From assembly GCA_025677815.1 (NCBI GenBank), contig JAIXMP010000039.1, forward strand, positions 62,001 through 126,000: a DNA stretch of 64,000 nt, written 5' to 3'. Under the pieces are notes generated by a model. That model was given only the letters and a program-made list of their open reading frames with translations, had not been told where the DNA came from and made no database searches. This document shows, piece by piece, positions 35,846-48,388 of the stretch (positions are counted from its first letter, which is position 1; every line of letters begins with the position of its first letter). The position numbers and the translations under genes were made by a program. The stretch comes from Phascolomyces articulosus. Taxonomy: Eukaryota > Mucoromycota > Mucoromycetes > Mucorales > Lichtheimiaceae.

Positions 35846-38800
35846 ATGTATACAAATTCATTTAAAATTACTGAATTGGATGATGATAAGGCTTTACCAT
35901 TAAAGACGGATGACATACATGGAATGAGTGTATATTATCTCCCCAACAAAGCTTGTTCAATATCTTCTCCCAATTGTATGATGGAACGAGATAGTGAACA
36001 AGTACCATCTGTGAATGACCTCACCCATAGTTTATCACAAATATCACAACAAAATTGGTAAATATCATTATATATCTATAATAAAATATGCTCTTTTTAA
36101 TATATATGTTTATATGTATATTTCCAATAATTTCATGATTCATGTATAAAAATCTACAATATAAAAATTTATTAGGGATCCAAATTTTGCCTATCAATCA
36201 GCGCCAGAAATAGATCCTAGTCAACGTTTTTGTTTTAACAAAACCACCGCAGAAATTGACAATTTGTACCGTTTGCCAAGCCCTCCACATGAACCTTATT
36301 CAAACAGCCATAGAAATTATCAGCTTAATTACTTTATATCACAAATACAGAACCCAAGCATTGATTCTGTTCAAGACTATTATTGCGACAATAATAATAT
36401 AAATGTCAGTGGTTTTCCATCGGCATTGTATAATCATCAAGCAGTTTCAACGATGGAGACAATAAAACCGATTTCAACTGTGTTTGGTTCCACAGATAGT
36501 GATGTATCTCAATATAGCGGCTATTCAGCATTTTCAAAACAAAATATGACCAACATCACAACGTCAGACGGGCAATATTCTATGTTATCAGAATCTTTAC
36601 AACACAGGATGCCACAGGATGATATTATAAAAAGATCCGATTGGCAGAATCACGTTGGTCATGGTCTTACCGAATTATTATATCCATTCAACGATTGCAC
36701 AGTGATAGACACTGATACGCAGTTTAACATTATATCCTGCTGGACTAGCAACAAAGAGCACATGGCGCAACAGAAGGTTTTTGATTACCGGTTTGAGTAT
36801 TTAAAGAAAAAAAACATTAATATCCTTTTTACAGAAAGGTGCAAAGAAAGGATATTTCGTGATAGAGAATCCAATTCTTATGACGAAACCATCGTTTTTT
36901 GTGGTGATATTGTAAGTATTTCTTTCAATTGCTTTCTTATTTTCATAGTAAAAAAAAAAAAAAAAGACTTTTGCTAATATTCTGTTTTTTTTATTGAAAT
37001 AAATATTTTTATGTACCTGTCATTCTTTTTATTTCTTATCCTATGTATGAATATAATTGTTTTTTTTTCTATGATAAAATGTTAGATATATATTATAACT
37101 GGCTCCAGAAGAAATAATCGTAAATGGATGTCACTTTGGGTTAAGGAAAAAAAGAATAATGCAAACCAAATCATTGGTTATGTTTTTATACTGGTCGACA
37201 ATTGTAAACTGATTTGTCATATAAAGATTGATAATAAGGTCAGAAGAATGGTATTGCAAAATATATAATTTATAGAATGAGTCCTTTTTCGTACTTTATA
37301 AACTAACACACATGAAATGCTGCCATTTTAATTAGGGTACTATCTTGGGCGCACATAAACCCAGTGGTCCTGGTACTTCTCATCATCAAACAAAAAAAGA
37401 TGGAATTCCTTATGACATGGAATACTTTCTGAAATACCCACAAAACATGATCAAGGGCATGTCTTATCACAAGGCGCTTGGAGAATTAGATAAACCATTG
37501 ATCACATTTCATGGGCTCCATTATTTTATTGCCAAACCTGACCCGGAGTTGGAAACCAATGTCCTAGATGTCGTGGCTATCAAATATATTACCGGCATGG
37601 CCTCTATTTCCTGGAAGGCGGAAGAATTTATATGGGCAAGCGAGACTTTGAGTGGTTGCTTATTTGGTGAAACAGAAAATCCTAGGCATATCGAAGGACA
37701 ACCTGTGATGAAGAGACTACCTCAATTACCCTCGGTTATTGATCAATTTCATCAGCAAAATTCAAATCCCAACATGAACGACGGAAATGAACAGGAAAGA
37801 CCTTGTATCACCGGCATGAATTATGCAAAATGCGAGAACGATAACGGCAGTATGCTATTCAGTAATCTTGACCAGTTAATGGATTCTGAGACAAGTAACC
37901 ATGACCATGTTATATATACTAACGACGATCTCAACTGTTCAATGTGTATCAACAATAATTCCGACGACATGGACTACGAAAAGATAAATTATATCAAAAA
38001 CGGTATATTACACGGCAGTATTATGAAATATGATGATTGTATTTTGAATGCTTTTGTTGCTGGTGTCTGGCGCACTGGAAAAGTCCATCGATTTACAGCA
38101 AAAAGTAAAAACGGGTCTGAATACAAGTTTGAGCACATGAGTATCCAACTTTCATATAACAAATCAATACCGCATTGGGTTTTTCTCAAATATCGTTTTA
38201 TTCCACAATGGTCAACAGATTCTAATGAGTATCACAAGATACAAAAAATTGGAAAAGGATCATATGGTACGACGCACCAAGCACTCGATCTAGCAACTCT
38301 TGATCAGGTAACTATAATTTTATTATTATTATTGAATATAAACAAACAGTAATAAAGATGCTTTATTTGAATATAGCATGATAAATAAATATTTATCACT
38401 TTATTTATTATAGGTGACGGTGAAAACGGTGCCTAGGTCCCGAGTCGTAAAAGAACATGATCAGAAAAAGAAAACTTCGTTACCTATTGAAATTGAAATA
38501 CTGAAACGACTTCAACAAAACAGCCATCCAAATTGTTGCGCCATGTGTAAGCAGTAATATAAATCTTACTCCTGGAAGTGAGAGTAGTAGCATTATTTTA
38601 AAATATCAGATTTTCCTTTTATTAACAAGCACTGATAAATTTTTTTATATAGTATATTATTACCAAGATGATACAGATTACCATATTGTCATGAGAAACT
38701 ATGGGAAAACATTATATAATTTTATCGAAGAAAACCCCAATTTGGATGAACCCGGTACCCGATCGATATTTAAACAAATAGCCGATGCCATCTACCATTT

Positions 38801-39428
38801 ACATATTGAACTTCAAGTTGTCCATCGAGATATCAAGGATGAAAATGTCATGATTGATAGTGACCGTCGTGTGCGTCTCATTGATTTTGGAAGTGCTGCT
38901 TATATCAAAACTAATAATACCAACAATAAGAGAAATGGCACATTTAATATTTTTGTTGGTACGATCGATTATGCATCTCCCGAAGTATTAACTGGCAATC
39001 GATATACAGGCCCGCCCCAAGATATTTGGGCACTGGGCGTTTTACTGTATACTATGGTTCATCATTCAAATCCATTCCATTCTCCGGAGGATATTGTAAA
39101 GAAGAATCTAATATTTCCCTTTCACCTACCTAAAGGTAAAGTCATCTTTAATTATTTTTGGCTTATTTGTTTGTTTATATTTATAATATATGCATTACAC
39201 TCCATCAATCGTTCTCTTTTTCCTTTTTTCCTTTTATACATACACTCCCTTTTCTATCCCCTCATTTTTTTTTATGTATTGATATACTAAACGAAAAAAA
39301 ACTTCTTATTTTTGATAATAATAGATTTAAAAGCACTTATCGACGGGATGCTTGAACCTAATATTAGTTCTAGATTTGATATTCAAAAGGTGGTCAATCA
39401 CAAATGGCTTCAAACTTCCTCCAATTGA
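35846..39428 (+). CDS. PAS-domain serine/threonine kinase (PASK/Psk-like)
   Basis: This is a nutrient-responsive kinase of the PAS kinase family (yeast Psk1/Psk2), which directs glucose toward structural carbohydrate and away from glycogen. Exons: 35846-36057, 36176-36911, 37086-37238, 37336-38307, 38414-38546, 38653-39135 and 39325-39428 (930 residues). A low-complexity N terminus precedes a PAS-like region (about residues 240-380). The kinase domain occupies about 666-925: IGKGSYG loop, VTVK lysine, VHRDIKDENV (catalytic Asp about 795), LIDFG (about 811-815), then FVGTIDYASPEVLTGNRYTGPPQDIWALG, which is the PAS kinase-type activation segment and helix F. It ends shortly after the VVNHKW motif. 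Family assignment is firm; the PAS ligand is unknown. Confidence 0.9.
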
Positions 39429-39904
39429 AAATATCCATTATCACAAAAAAAAAAAACTCAGCATACAGTCTTCTTCGCAAGAAACCTTATTGTATATTAT
39501 TGGAAAAACCACGCCCCCCCCCTCCCGGCCCTCTCTCCATCAGTCATGCGAGAAAAAAAAGATTGTAAATTATTATATCTATACATTGAAGGGAATCAAT
39601 CATCGGCACTCTCTCGACTTTATTTTCCAACCTTGCATTATTATGGATGGTATATATACCTCATCAAGACCAGAAAAGATAAACTACAACACCTATACAT
39701 CCATTGATATTTTACCAGCTGTGTGGCGCGATAAGTCGAGCAATATACATGCAACTTCTGTTTTCCATAGATTTTTATGATTCTATTCTATTTGTACATT
39801 ATTTTTTTTCCTTGTATGCCAACCATTTTCTTCTCTTTCTTCCTTTTTTTTCACATAACGTAAGTATTGACTAATAATCTTGTAATTATGCTTTCTCCAA
39901 TAAC

Positions 39905-39944
<40 letters not shown>

Positions 39945-41833
39945 TTATGTCTGATTATTATATACCATATGTATCACTTTATGTATGTACAAAAAAAAGT
40001 GCCGCACCGATTTCGGGGTGAAGTGCTACAATGGAAGGTAAGGGGAATTATTTTATTATTCTTAGTATCACTAACAAGAAAAAAGAGGGTCTCTCCCAGC
40101 ATAATCATTATGTATTTGTGTAAGTGTGCCACGGATTGCCTTGCCCTGGGTAATTTTGATTTATTTGCATTTGTTAATATGGATGTGTTAATAATAATAA
40201 TAATAAATCATCGTTAAAAAAAAGGCAACAAATTAACAATAAAAAAGAAGATCATTTTTTCTTTTTATTGTTGTTTCATTTTTTTTTTGATAACATGGGT
40301 GTCCGTGGCACTTTTATTATTATTATAATTATTACACAACACAACAATCAAAAATGCATTTTAATTTATCACGTGGTTTATTTTTCATCAATTAATCAAA
40401 GAAAATCAAATTTACTTACACAATTATTACTGCCAAAAAAAATCATGTACCAAAAATATAATCATCATTATCATTATCAGTCGATGAGAATAATAATTCA
40501 TTATTATCTCGTCGTTGTTGATTATAATATCTACTTTGTAGTTAAAAATATATTATTATCCTCTATCATCACGATTATTATCATATGTTGATGCTGTGCA
40601 ATGTTCTACTATTCTTACTCTATAATTTGTTTTTCCTTTTTTTCTTCTTCTTTGATGCTATTCAAGGAGAGAGAGAAATTTATATATAAGTATACTTATC
40701 GCAAAAAATAAAAAACAGGGAGATGTCAACGTCGTCGTCGACGTCGATGATGATGCCAGAATTAAAGGAGGTAAAAAAAAAAGAGGAGAAACATAAAAAA
40801 AAAAGGAGAAAAGGGAAAAAAAAAGAAACGCGAGTTGTTGTGCGTAGGTTCAAGGGGGTGAGATAGAGAGAGAATAAGATACATTAGTATAGATTATTAT
40901 AAGTTTAGATAGATAGGAGAAGTGCTGCTTGTTGTTTGTTGGTGCTTTGATTTATAAACGCGGGGAGACAGACAGAGAAGAATTTCTTATTATAGTTTTA
41001 AATGTATTATCCTGTTACTGATTAGAATGAATGACAGGCAAACAATCATAGTAGTTAATAGACAATAATAATGCATTTATTTTGTTTGTTACTCCATCTA
41101 ATGAACTATAATAAATGTAATGATTATTTTAAAATAATTGACTCTTTTGTGATTCATTAGGACAGAATATAATAATCATCATATCTTTTTTTTTTCTTTG
41201 AGAATGTTGATTGCATGTCATTATTATTTTGGTGAGTGTGTTTTTTGTATGTGTGTGTATCTTGTCTAGTTGTAAAATGCATTGCATTGCAGCAAAATTC
41301 AACAAAGCTCCAAAGAGAACCCATCCTCACTCTTTCTCTTTCTCTCTTTATTTTTTTACACTGCAACTTTCTTTTTTATTATTCCTCCTTTTATTCAATC
41401 TTTTTTTCTCTTTCTTTCTTTCCTTTTCTCTTTTTTATTTCTTTTCACTAAGCCCTAAAGATAATACACTAGGAGTAACGAATAAAAAGGAAAAATAAAT
41501 AGTTAATCACCTATTACATCCTACTATCACAACAATCATCTATTTTATTGAACAAACAACAACTATCCATATATACATCCTGTAAACAACAAAAGTATAA
41601 TACTATTCAATACCATAAAACCGGTTTTTATTATCATACTACTACGATCTTATAATCCCCAATTCAAATGCAAAGGTAGGTCATAATAATCCTCCCCTCC
41701 TCTTCTTTCTTATTCCTATTATTCCTATTATTATTATTATACTTTTATTTCTGATCATAATTATTTTTTTTTAAAAAAACAAACCTTTTTTCTTATTTAC
41801 TCATTTCAATCAAATTGACAATTCCCATTCTCA
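39429..41833. other. Intergenic region with (AAT)n repeat
   Basis: This holds the 3' flank of the PAS kinase and a long upstream region of the PP2A B'' gene. It contains an (AAT)n microsatellite at about 39903-39943 and a CGTCGT/GACGTCGA patch near 40730-40750. T/C-rich blocks lie at 41330-41450, followed by an A/C-rich leader before 41834. A minimal upstream frame (ATG CAA AGG TAG) starts at 41668. No other gene is recognised. Confidence 0.5.
39903..39943. repeat. (AAT)n microsatellite
   Basis: About 13 AAT units lie in intergenic DNA, probably polymorphic in length. Confidence 0.85.
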
Positions 41834-44800
41834 ATGACCACAACGACATTACCGTCTTCTTCTTATTGTAGTAGTGTTATTACTTGTCAACCTTCTGTAG
41901 TTGTCACTCCGCCTGATTCGGATCTGCCTACCAATATTATATCCATTACAACCACAACGACTAATGATGATGGTATAATCACAGAGGAAGACGATCATAT
42001 GGATTCTATAACAATAACAGCTACAACAACAGAATCACAATCAATATCATCCGTAAACGAGAAATATCATACCATTGTTGACGAAAATAATCATCCACAT
42101 AACGACGACGACGACGAACCATCTCATAATAAAAATAATGATGCACTATTTTATTCAGCATCACCTACACCTCCTTCTTCATCCTTATGTTTTTCTTCTT
42201 CTTCTTCTTCTTCTTCTTCTCCTAACAACAATAATAATAAGGTTATAACCACAGAAGAAACTCAAAAAATCATTCCACAATTCTTTTTTCCTCATGGTAA
42301 ACCTATTGCTTCAGAAGAAAGAGAACGTAAAAATCGTAAAATCATGGTATGCTTTTTTTAAAAAAAAAAAAAAAAAAATTTATAATTTTATATTTACCGA
42401 AGCTTTATGCATTTTAAAAAAAACATCGAATGATGAATGCATATATAAATTAAATTATAAATGCATTTCTTAATAGGCTATTGTACGCCACCTTTATGGA
42501 GCACAATCCTACTTGTTAGAATCTCATTTTGTAGCCATTACCCGAACATGTGGTTTACCACGTTATATGAATATTGCATTATTTCGAAGAATTGATTCTA
42601 TGCATCAACGAGATGAAAGAATTACGTTGGAACAATTTTCAAAGTAAGATACCCTTTATTTATTTATTTGCTTTTATATTGTTTGATAGATAATATTAAT
42701 TCATTTTTGTTTGCATTTTATACTAAAATAGTGGTTGGAACGAATTATCGCGGGATCGATATGATGATGAATCTTTATTTTTTAATATACTTCGAAAACC
42801 AGGTTGTGCTTGGTTATTACCAGAAGATTTTTTACCAGTCTTGGAAGGCAAGTAACTATTATTATTATTATATATTTAGATAAGTTTTAATTCTTCAATT
42901 TTTTAGTGTTCTAAAAGTATAATTTTGTTTTTTTTTTTTATATTCTAGATATTGTGCTTCACCATCCGGGATTACGATTTTTAGCAGATAATCCAATGTT
43001 CCAAGAACGATATAGTAAGATTTCTTGATTATGAAAAATACATTCTATCCTTCATATTTTATCATGATGACCCTATCTTCTTCATGTATACAACAATGAA
43101 AAATTGGGGAAAATATCAACTCATTTCTTTTTTTTTTTTACTTTTAGTTGAAACTGTGATTTGTCGATTATATTATGAAGCACGATGTCCTAGTGGAAAA
43201 ATGACACTCAGTCAATTCCGAAGGAGTGATTTTGCTCATATGATTCATATGCTTGGACCCAATGTGGATTTAAATAGTGTAAGTGTGTGGTTTTTATTAA
43301 CTCTATTACCTTTTTCTTTACATCGTAGTTTTTTCTTAATCCCTCCTTTTTTTTTATTAGACTCGAGATTGTTTTTCTTATAAACATTTTTATGTTTTAT
43401 ATTGTAAATTTTGGACTTTGGATGATGATCATGATTTAATTATCTCTGAAGCCAACTTGGCAAAATATAATCAAGCTGCATTAACACCAAGAGTCGTTCA
43501 TCGTATCATTCAATGTGGTCGTATTGCTGCTTTTGCTCGAGATCAAAGTGGAAATGGTATATGGGGCGATGCTCCCACATTAACTTATCTTGATTATATT
43601 TGTAAGTATACAAACCTATTTATTCAGACCTAAACGAAACAGGAAAAAAAATGTTATCTTTTTTAATTTATGTGTTACTCATTACATGATACTGATTCCT
43701 CCATCAAAAAATGCAGGGTTTTTATTGTCTGAGGTTGATAAGAGTACACCAATGGCGATAGAATATTGGTAATAATATTTATTATGTTTAAACAAGCTCC
43801 TTTTTTTTCTTCTTCTTCTCATTTTCTATCGTATAAAATGATATATCTAAAAACAAGGAGAGAGAAAACGTATTCTAATCATGGTTTTTTTGTGATGATT
43901 GTAAATTTATGTAAATCTAGGTTCCGATGCATGGATACAGATGGTGATGGTATCTTATCCAGTTATGAACTAGCACAATTTTGGCATGAACAAGAAGCTA
44001 GGTATGATATCATTGTTCATTTTATTATTTTAAACTCACACATATAATGTACAACCTACTACCCGCCAAAAAAATAATATATACTTAATTTTATTCTACT
44101 GATAGACAACGATTTTATGGTGTTGCTGATGATGATCAAATTCAATTTCAAAATATTTTATGTCAAATGTAAGTATGATTACCATTCCAATTTTTTTTAA
44201 GGGGAGGGATGGGAATATACTTTATTCAGGGGGTGGGGGTTTAGGTATATATAAAAAAAAAACTAACGACAACAAACTTAAAAATTAGGAACGACCTGAT
44301 CCAACCTCAGGTACCAGGACAATTTCGACTCTATGATTTAAAACGAAATGGTTTTTTAGCTGAACGTTTCTTTGATACCTTTGTCAATTTTGATCGATTT
44401 CAAATCCATGAATCTTATCAAGGATCGATTCGTGCTAAACGAAAACAAGAACAAGATAAACGACGTCAATTACAACAATTGGAAAATTCGGCTCGAGGCG
44501 GTGGTTTATCGACACTTTCCTCTGTTGAAGATGAAATGGTTGCTTTTGATGAAGGATTAGGTTATTTCACCATAAGTGATTGGTGTGAATATGCTGAAGC
44601 TGAATATCAACAATTATTATTAAGTGAACGTAATGATATTGTTTGGGATGATGAAGAAGATGAAGAAGATGAAGAAGAAGAAGACGAAGATGAGGAAGAA
44701 CAAGTAGATGACGATATTGGTTATTTGGGTGAAGAAGAAGTAGAAGATGATGATGATGAAGAAGAGGAGGAAGAAGATGAAGTTCAAGTAGTATCATCCA

Positions 44801-45372
44801 ATACAACAACAACAACAACACCTTGTTTATTATTAACCAAAGATTGTGATAATAATAATATGTCACCTGGTACGATGATTATGTCAACAGTATCCGAAGC
44901 CGAAGAAGATCATTTATTTTCCGCAAAACAAGATTTTCATCATCATTGTGATGATAATGATGACGATGGTGACGAAGCAGAAATGAAACATCCTGAAGAA
45001 TCAACAAGTAGTAGTAGCAGTAGTAGTAGTAGTAGCACAAGTGATCATGACAGTGATACAAGCGCCCCGACAACGCCCACCAAAGATCCAACCACCACAT
45101 CTACTCCTTCAACTTGGGGCACTTCTAATACACCTTCATCTAATACTACTGATGCTACTACCACCACAGCAACTACGGATACTGTTATTCAATTGAAACA
45201 TAATGGGTCACAACATCAGCATCATCATTCATCACCAACACAACAACAACAACCTTGGCTCTGGCAGCCACATGATGAAGATGAACATGACGATGAAGAA
45301 GAACGTGAAGATCGAGCAGCTGAATGGATATGGTGGTTATCTAGGCAAAGATTATCTGAATCATCATCATGA
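41834..45372 (+). CDS. PP2A regulatory subunit B'' (PPP2R3 family, EF-hand)
   Basis: This is a regulatory subunit that targets protein phosphatase 2A. Exons: 41834-42346, 42477-42643, 42732-42847, 42949-43014, 43148-43278, 43361-43601, 43717-43768, 43921-44001, 44106-44168 and 44289-45372 (837 residues). The conserved core follows human PR72/PR130 in order: [83 protein letters not shown]-hand loop [12 protein letters not shown] (about 434-445, full ligand set), LCQMNDLI and [22 protein letters not shown] closes the core. The N terminus is Ser/Thr-rich. The C terminus carries a very acidic Asp/Glu tract and Ser/Thr/Gln runs that are not part of the family core. Intron 3 has a GC donor (GAAG|GCAAGT). 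Confidence 0.93.
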
Positions 45373-47127
45373 TAGAAATGCATTTAGATTTGTTTGTTTA
45401 TATATATATATATATATTTTTCTTCATCAATTTTATTATTATATACCAATTACCACTTATTTCTTTCCTCTTCTTCTTCCTCCTCCTCCAAATTCATATA
45501 AATCAAAAGCCTTCCTCCTCAATTCCACATCCCTTCTCTTCTTTCTTTCTTTCTATTCGTATTTTATTATTCTTATATTAGTGTTGTTTTTTGATTTTGT
45601 TTTATTTATTTTTTTAATGTCATTAATTTTTCTTTTTTTTTTTACACCAAGTTTTTTTTTTTTTTTTGTATGTGTGGGTATGATTGATTATATATATAAA
45701 AAAAAACGTGGTGTATATAATTATTTTATTATATTATTTTATAACTTTGTTACATAAAATTAGGTGGCATGAGAGAAAGGGAGGGGGGCTCGCCTTTTGA
45801 GTGACACAACATTACACATATTTAGAGTATACAACTGGGTTAGAACCTTCCCACCCAATTTGATTAGAGTATGACGATGATGATGATTGAAAGATAAAGA
45901 AGAATTTCTATTTCTTCGAGTTTCTTTTTTAAGGATGATATTCCCCATTTCCCAAATGATGAATGACTAATCTATTTGTTATTCAAGTTGATTATTAATG
46001 AAATAAAAAAAAGCATACCATCTATTTCTATAGAAGAGCAGAGAGAGATAGGTAAGTAAAAAAAGAAAAAAAAATGGGCTGAACAACCCAGGTTTTTTTT
46101 TTGTGATGAGGTATTTTTATTTGTTTTTGGAAATAAGTTCTCGCTTTCCTTTGGGCTCCCTTTCAATAGGATTGGGTAAAGATAAACTCTTTTTGTGTGC
46201 AAAGAAAAAAGAGAGATAACCTTTCCGATGCCTTAGAATGGATTGGATGGAAGGGAAATTTAAGTTCTTTTATATATATATATATATAAATAAAACTGGT
46301 GACAACAACAACCAAACTTGAAGGACTCTCTCTCTCGCTCGTTTGTCAAGTTACTTTTTGTTGGCTCAGTTTGATTTCTTATTAGAATATATATATATAT
46401 ATATATATAGATTTATCTATATTATTATTATAATATAATATACGTTGTATATATATATATAAGCCACTTATTAAACTAAAAAGTAACTGTGTCACAATTC
46501 ATAAACCAGTTGATTGATTATTGGATTTCTATTCTTTTAAATATAAGCTGGTCACCCAAATGACTTAAAACAGGGAACGATGGGTAAAATGAACGTGTGT
46601 GTGCCTTGAAATAAGAATCGTAACCAGGTTTGCATTCTCCGATCACATGTTTGGTTTGTTGTCCTTGTTGTTGTAAAGTTGTTTGGTTGTGATGGAATAT
46701 TCATACGTGATATTTGTGTGTCCACATTACCTTATTCAATATAAAAAGGTTTCTTCTATAATAATACACGTTCTATAATCCATTCACAACTTATGATGAT
46801 AATAGTAATAATAATGTGAAGCACTTTTTTTTTAATATTAATAATAAATCATCACACTTTTTTTTTAAAAAAAAAAGAAATTGTGTGTTTAAACATGCCA
46901 CACAACAACAAGACACACATAGTTACTCATCATCCTTCATTCCGGGTAAGATGAATAAGTCATTCTTTTATTAGTAGAAATGAGTGGTTGGCTGGGTTTA
47001 TGATGAATAAAAAAGAGTTCAAATAAGGATTGGGGAGGAGTTATGTTGTTGTGTTGTGTGTGTATGTGCTGTGCTGCAAGTTTTTTTCAAGGAATTGGAA
47101 CGCACGCGGCGTCCTCCGAAAAAAAAA

Positions 47128-47167
<40 letters not shown>

Positions 47168-47692
47168 AATCCATTCAGTTAGGCTCACTGTGAACCGCAA
47201 CCCAGCCCAGCGAAACTTTTTTTTTTATTAACAATCAATATAAACTGGTTGCAATCATCTCTTTTTTATTATTTATTTTAACCCTCTTTTCCCTTCTTCT
47301 TTTTTTCACTTCTTTATAACAAAACAACAATTTTATCACCTCTTCTTCTTTTTGTGTATATTTTTCTTTTTCTTTTTTACAAGCTATCTTTTTTTTAATG
47401 TTATTATAACCGTAATTCCCGTATTTAGAATAATATTTCTCAGTCTTTTTTCATCCATCCAATTTCGCCTTTCAAAAACCTCTTCTCCATTCTCTTTCTC
47501 TCGTCTTACCCTATCTCCTTGTATCTTTTTTTTTATAATTTATATAAACCAAACTGTTACTAAAAACAAAAACAAATCAACATATTCTAATTACGATAAA
47601 CTCGATTTACTTTTTTAAAGAAACAACAATAACAACAAACCATTCTATTGGATCAGCAATAATCATCAAAACTACAACTATAATATAAAAAA
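45373..47692. other. Intergenic region with homopolymer and (TA)n tracts
   Basis: This contains the 3' flank of the B'' gene and the upstream region of the His-rich gene. Features are T-rich blocks (45420-45680), (TA)n at 46388-46409, and an A12-C-T34 tract at 47119-47165. A T/C-rich leader ending in CAA-like repeats follows. No gene is recognised. Confidence 0.5.
47119..47165. repeat. A12-C-T34 homopolymer tract
   Basis: Twelve A, one C and about 34 T follow each other, about 530 bases upstream of the His-rich gene. The tract could fold back over 12 pairs, and it is a strong nucleosome-excluding sequence by composition. Confidence 0.85.
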
Positions 47693-48388
47693 ATGGCTTT
47701 AGCAACATTATCTCATATTCCAGCACAACATCATTCTACATCCACTTCAACGACGAGTAGTAATACGAGTACCAGTACATCCAGTAGTAGTAGTCGATGG
47801 CGTAAAGGACTTGCTTTATTTCAAAAGAGTCGTTCTAAATGTTGGTCTCCAATGACATTAGCTGCCGCCACCGAAAAATATGTTCGTCATAAATCCACAG
47901 AAGTCAAATGTGAAGATTTAACTGCGCGCGAATTTGCTCAGTTGACTGGTATCAAGATTATAGATGCAACTGTTACTTCTCCACCTATGGCTTCCATGAA
48001 TGAGGTTACTACCCTTTCTGCTGATAGTACTTCTTCTGCCGCTTGTCAACGTCCTCATATTTGGGATTCTGATTTTTGGCAATGTGGTCAACCACAACAG
48101 GAACAAGAAGACCAACAAGAAGAACAAGAACATCGTTATCATCAACACCACCACCATCACCACAACCGTCATCACCATCGACATCACCATCACCACCATC
48201 GACATCATCAACCTCCTAATCCTCGTGTCATTATGAAAGGTCGTTTTAAAATCATGATGGGTGAAGACGATGAGGAAGATCAAGAGTCAAATATGACAGC
48301 TCCTATGAGAACAACCAGAGTGATAACAACTGCATTGAATGAAAATCATACCCAGGTGGTAGAATGGAAACGAAAACGGTCTGCTTAA
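47693..48388 (+). CDS. Histidine-rich protein of unknown function
   Basis: This single-exon frame of 231 residues was not recognised. The N terminus is Ser/Thr-rich. A segment that looks folded follows: SRWRKGLALFQKSRSKCW, LAAATEKYVRHKSTEVKCED and LTAREFAQLTGIKIID. A Gln/Glu stretch then leads into a tract of about 30 residues that is mostly His with Arg and Asn (about residues 142-172). The end is mixed, with an acidic block (GEDDEEDQE) and a basic finish (EWKRKRSA). The ATG follows an A-rich leader (ATAAAAAAATGG). His tracts of this kind occur in metal-binding or nuclear-speckle proteins; no function can be assigned. The basic ends would suit a nuclear protein. Confidence 0.7.
   Translation: MALATLSHIPAQHHSTSTSTTSSNTSTSTSSSSSRWRKGLALFQKSRSKCWSPMTLAAATEKYVRHKSTEVKCEDLTAREFAQLTGIKIIDATVTSPPMASMNEVTTLSADSTSSAACQRPHIWDSDFWQCGQPQQEQEDQQEEQEHRYHQHHHHHHNRHHHRHHHHHHRHHQPPNPRVIMKGRFKIMMGEDDEEDQESNMTAPMRTTRVITTALNENHTQVVEWKRKRSA

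Noticed and set aside
39352..39780. 142-codon frame overlapping the end of the PAS kinase
   Set aside because: It reads the last exon in the wrong frame and continues into the 3' flank; the kinase frame ends at 39428.
44567..45100. Antisense Leu/His/Tyr-rich frames opposite the acidic tract of the B'' gene
   Set aside because: They are direct shadows of GAA/GAT and CAT-rich codons on the sense strand.
47043..47231. 62-codon frame spanning the T34 tract
   Set aside because: It consists mainly of poly-Phe from the homopolymer and has no coding support.
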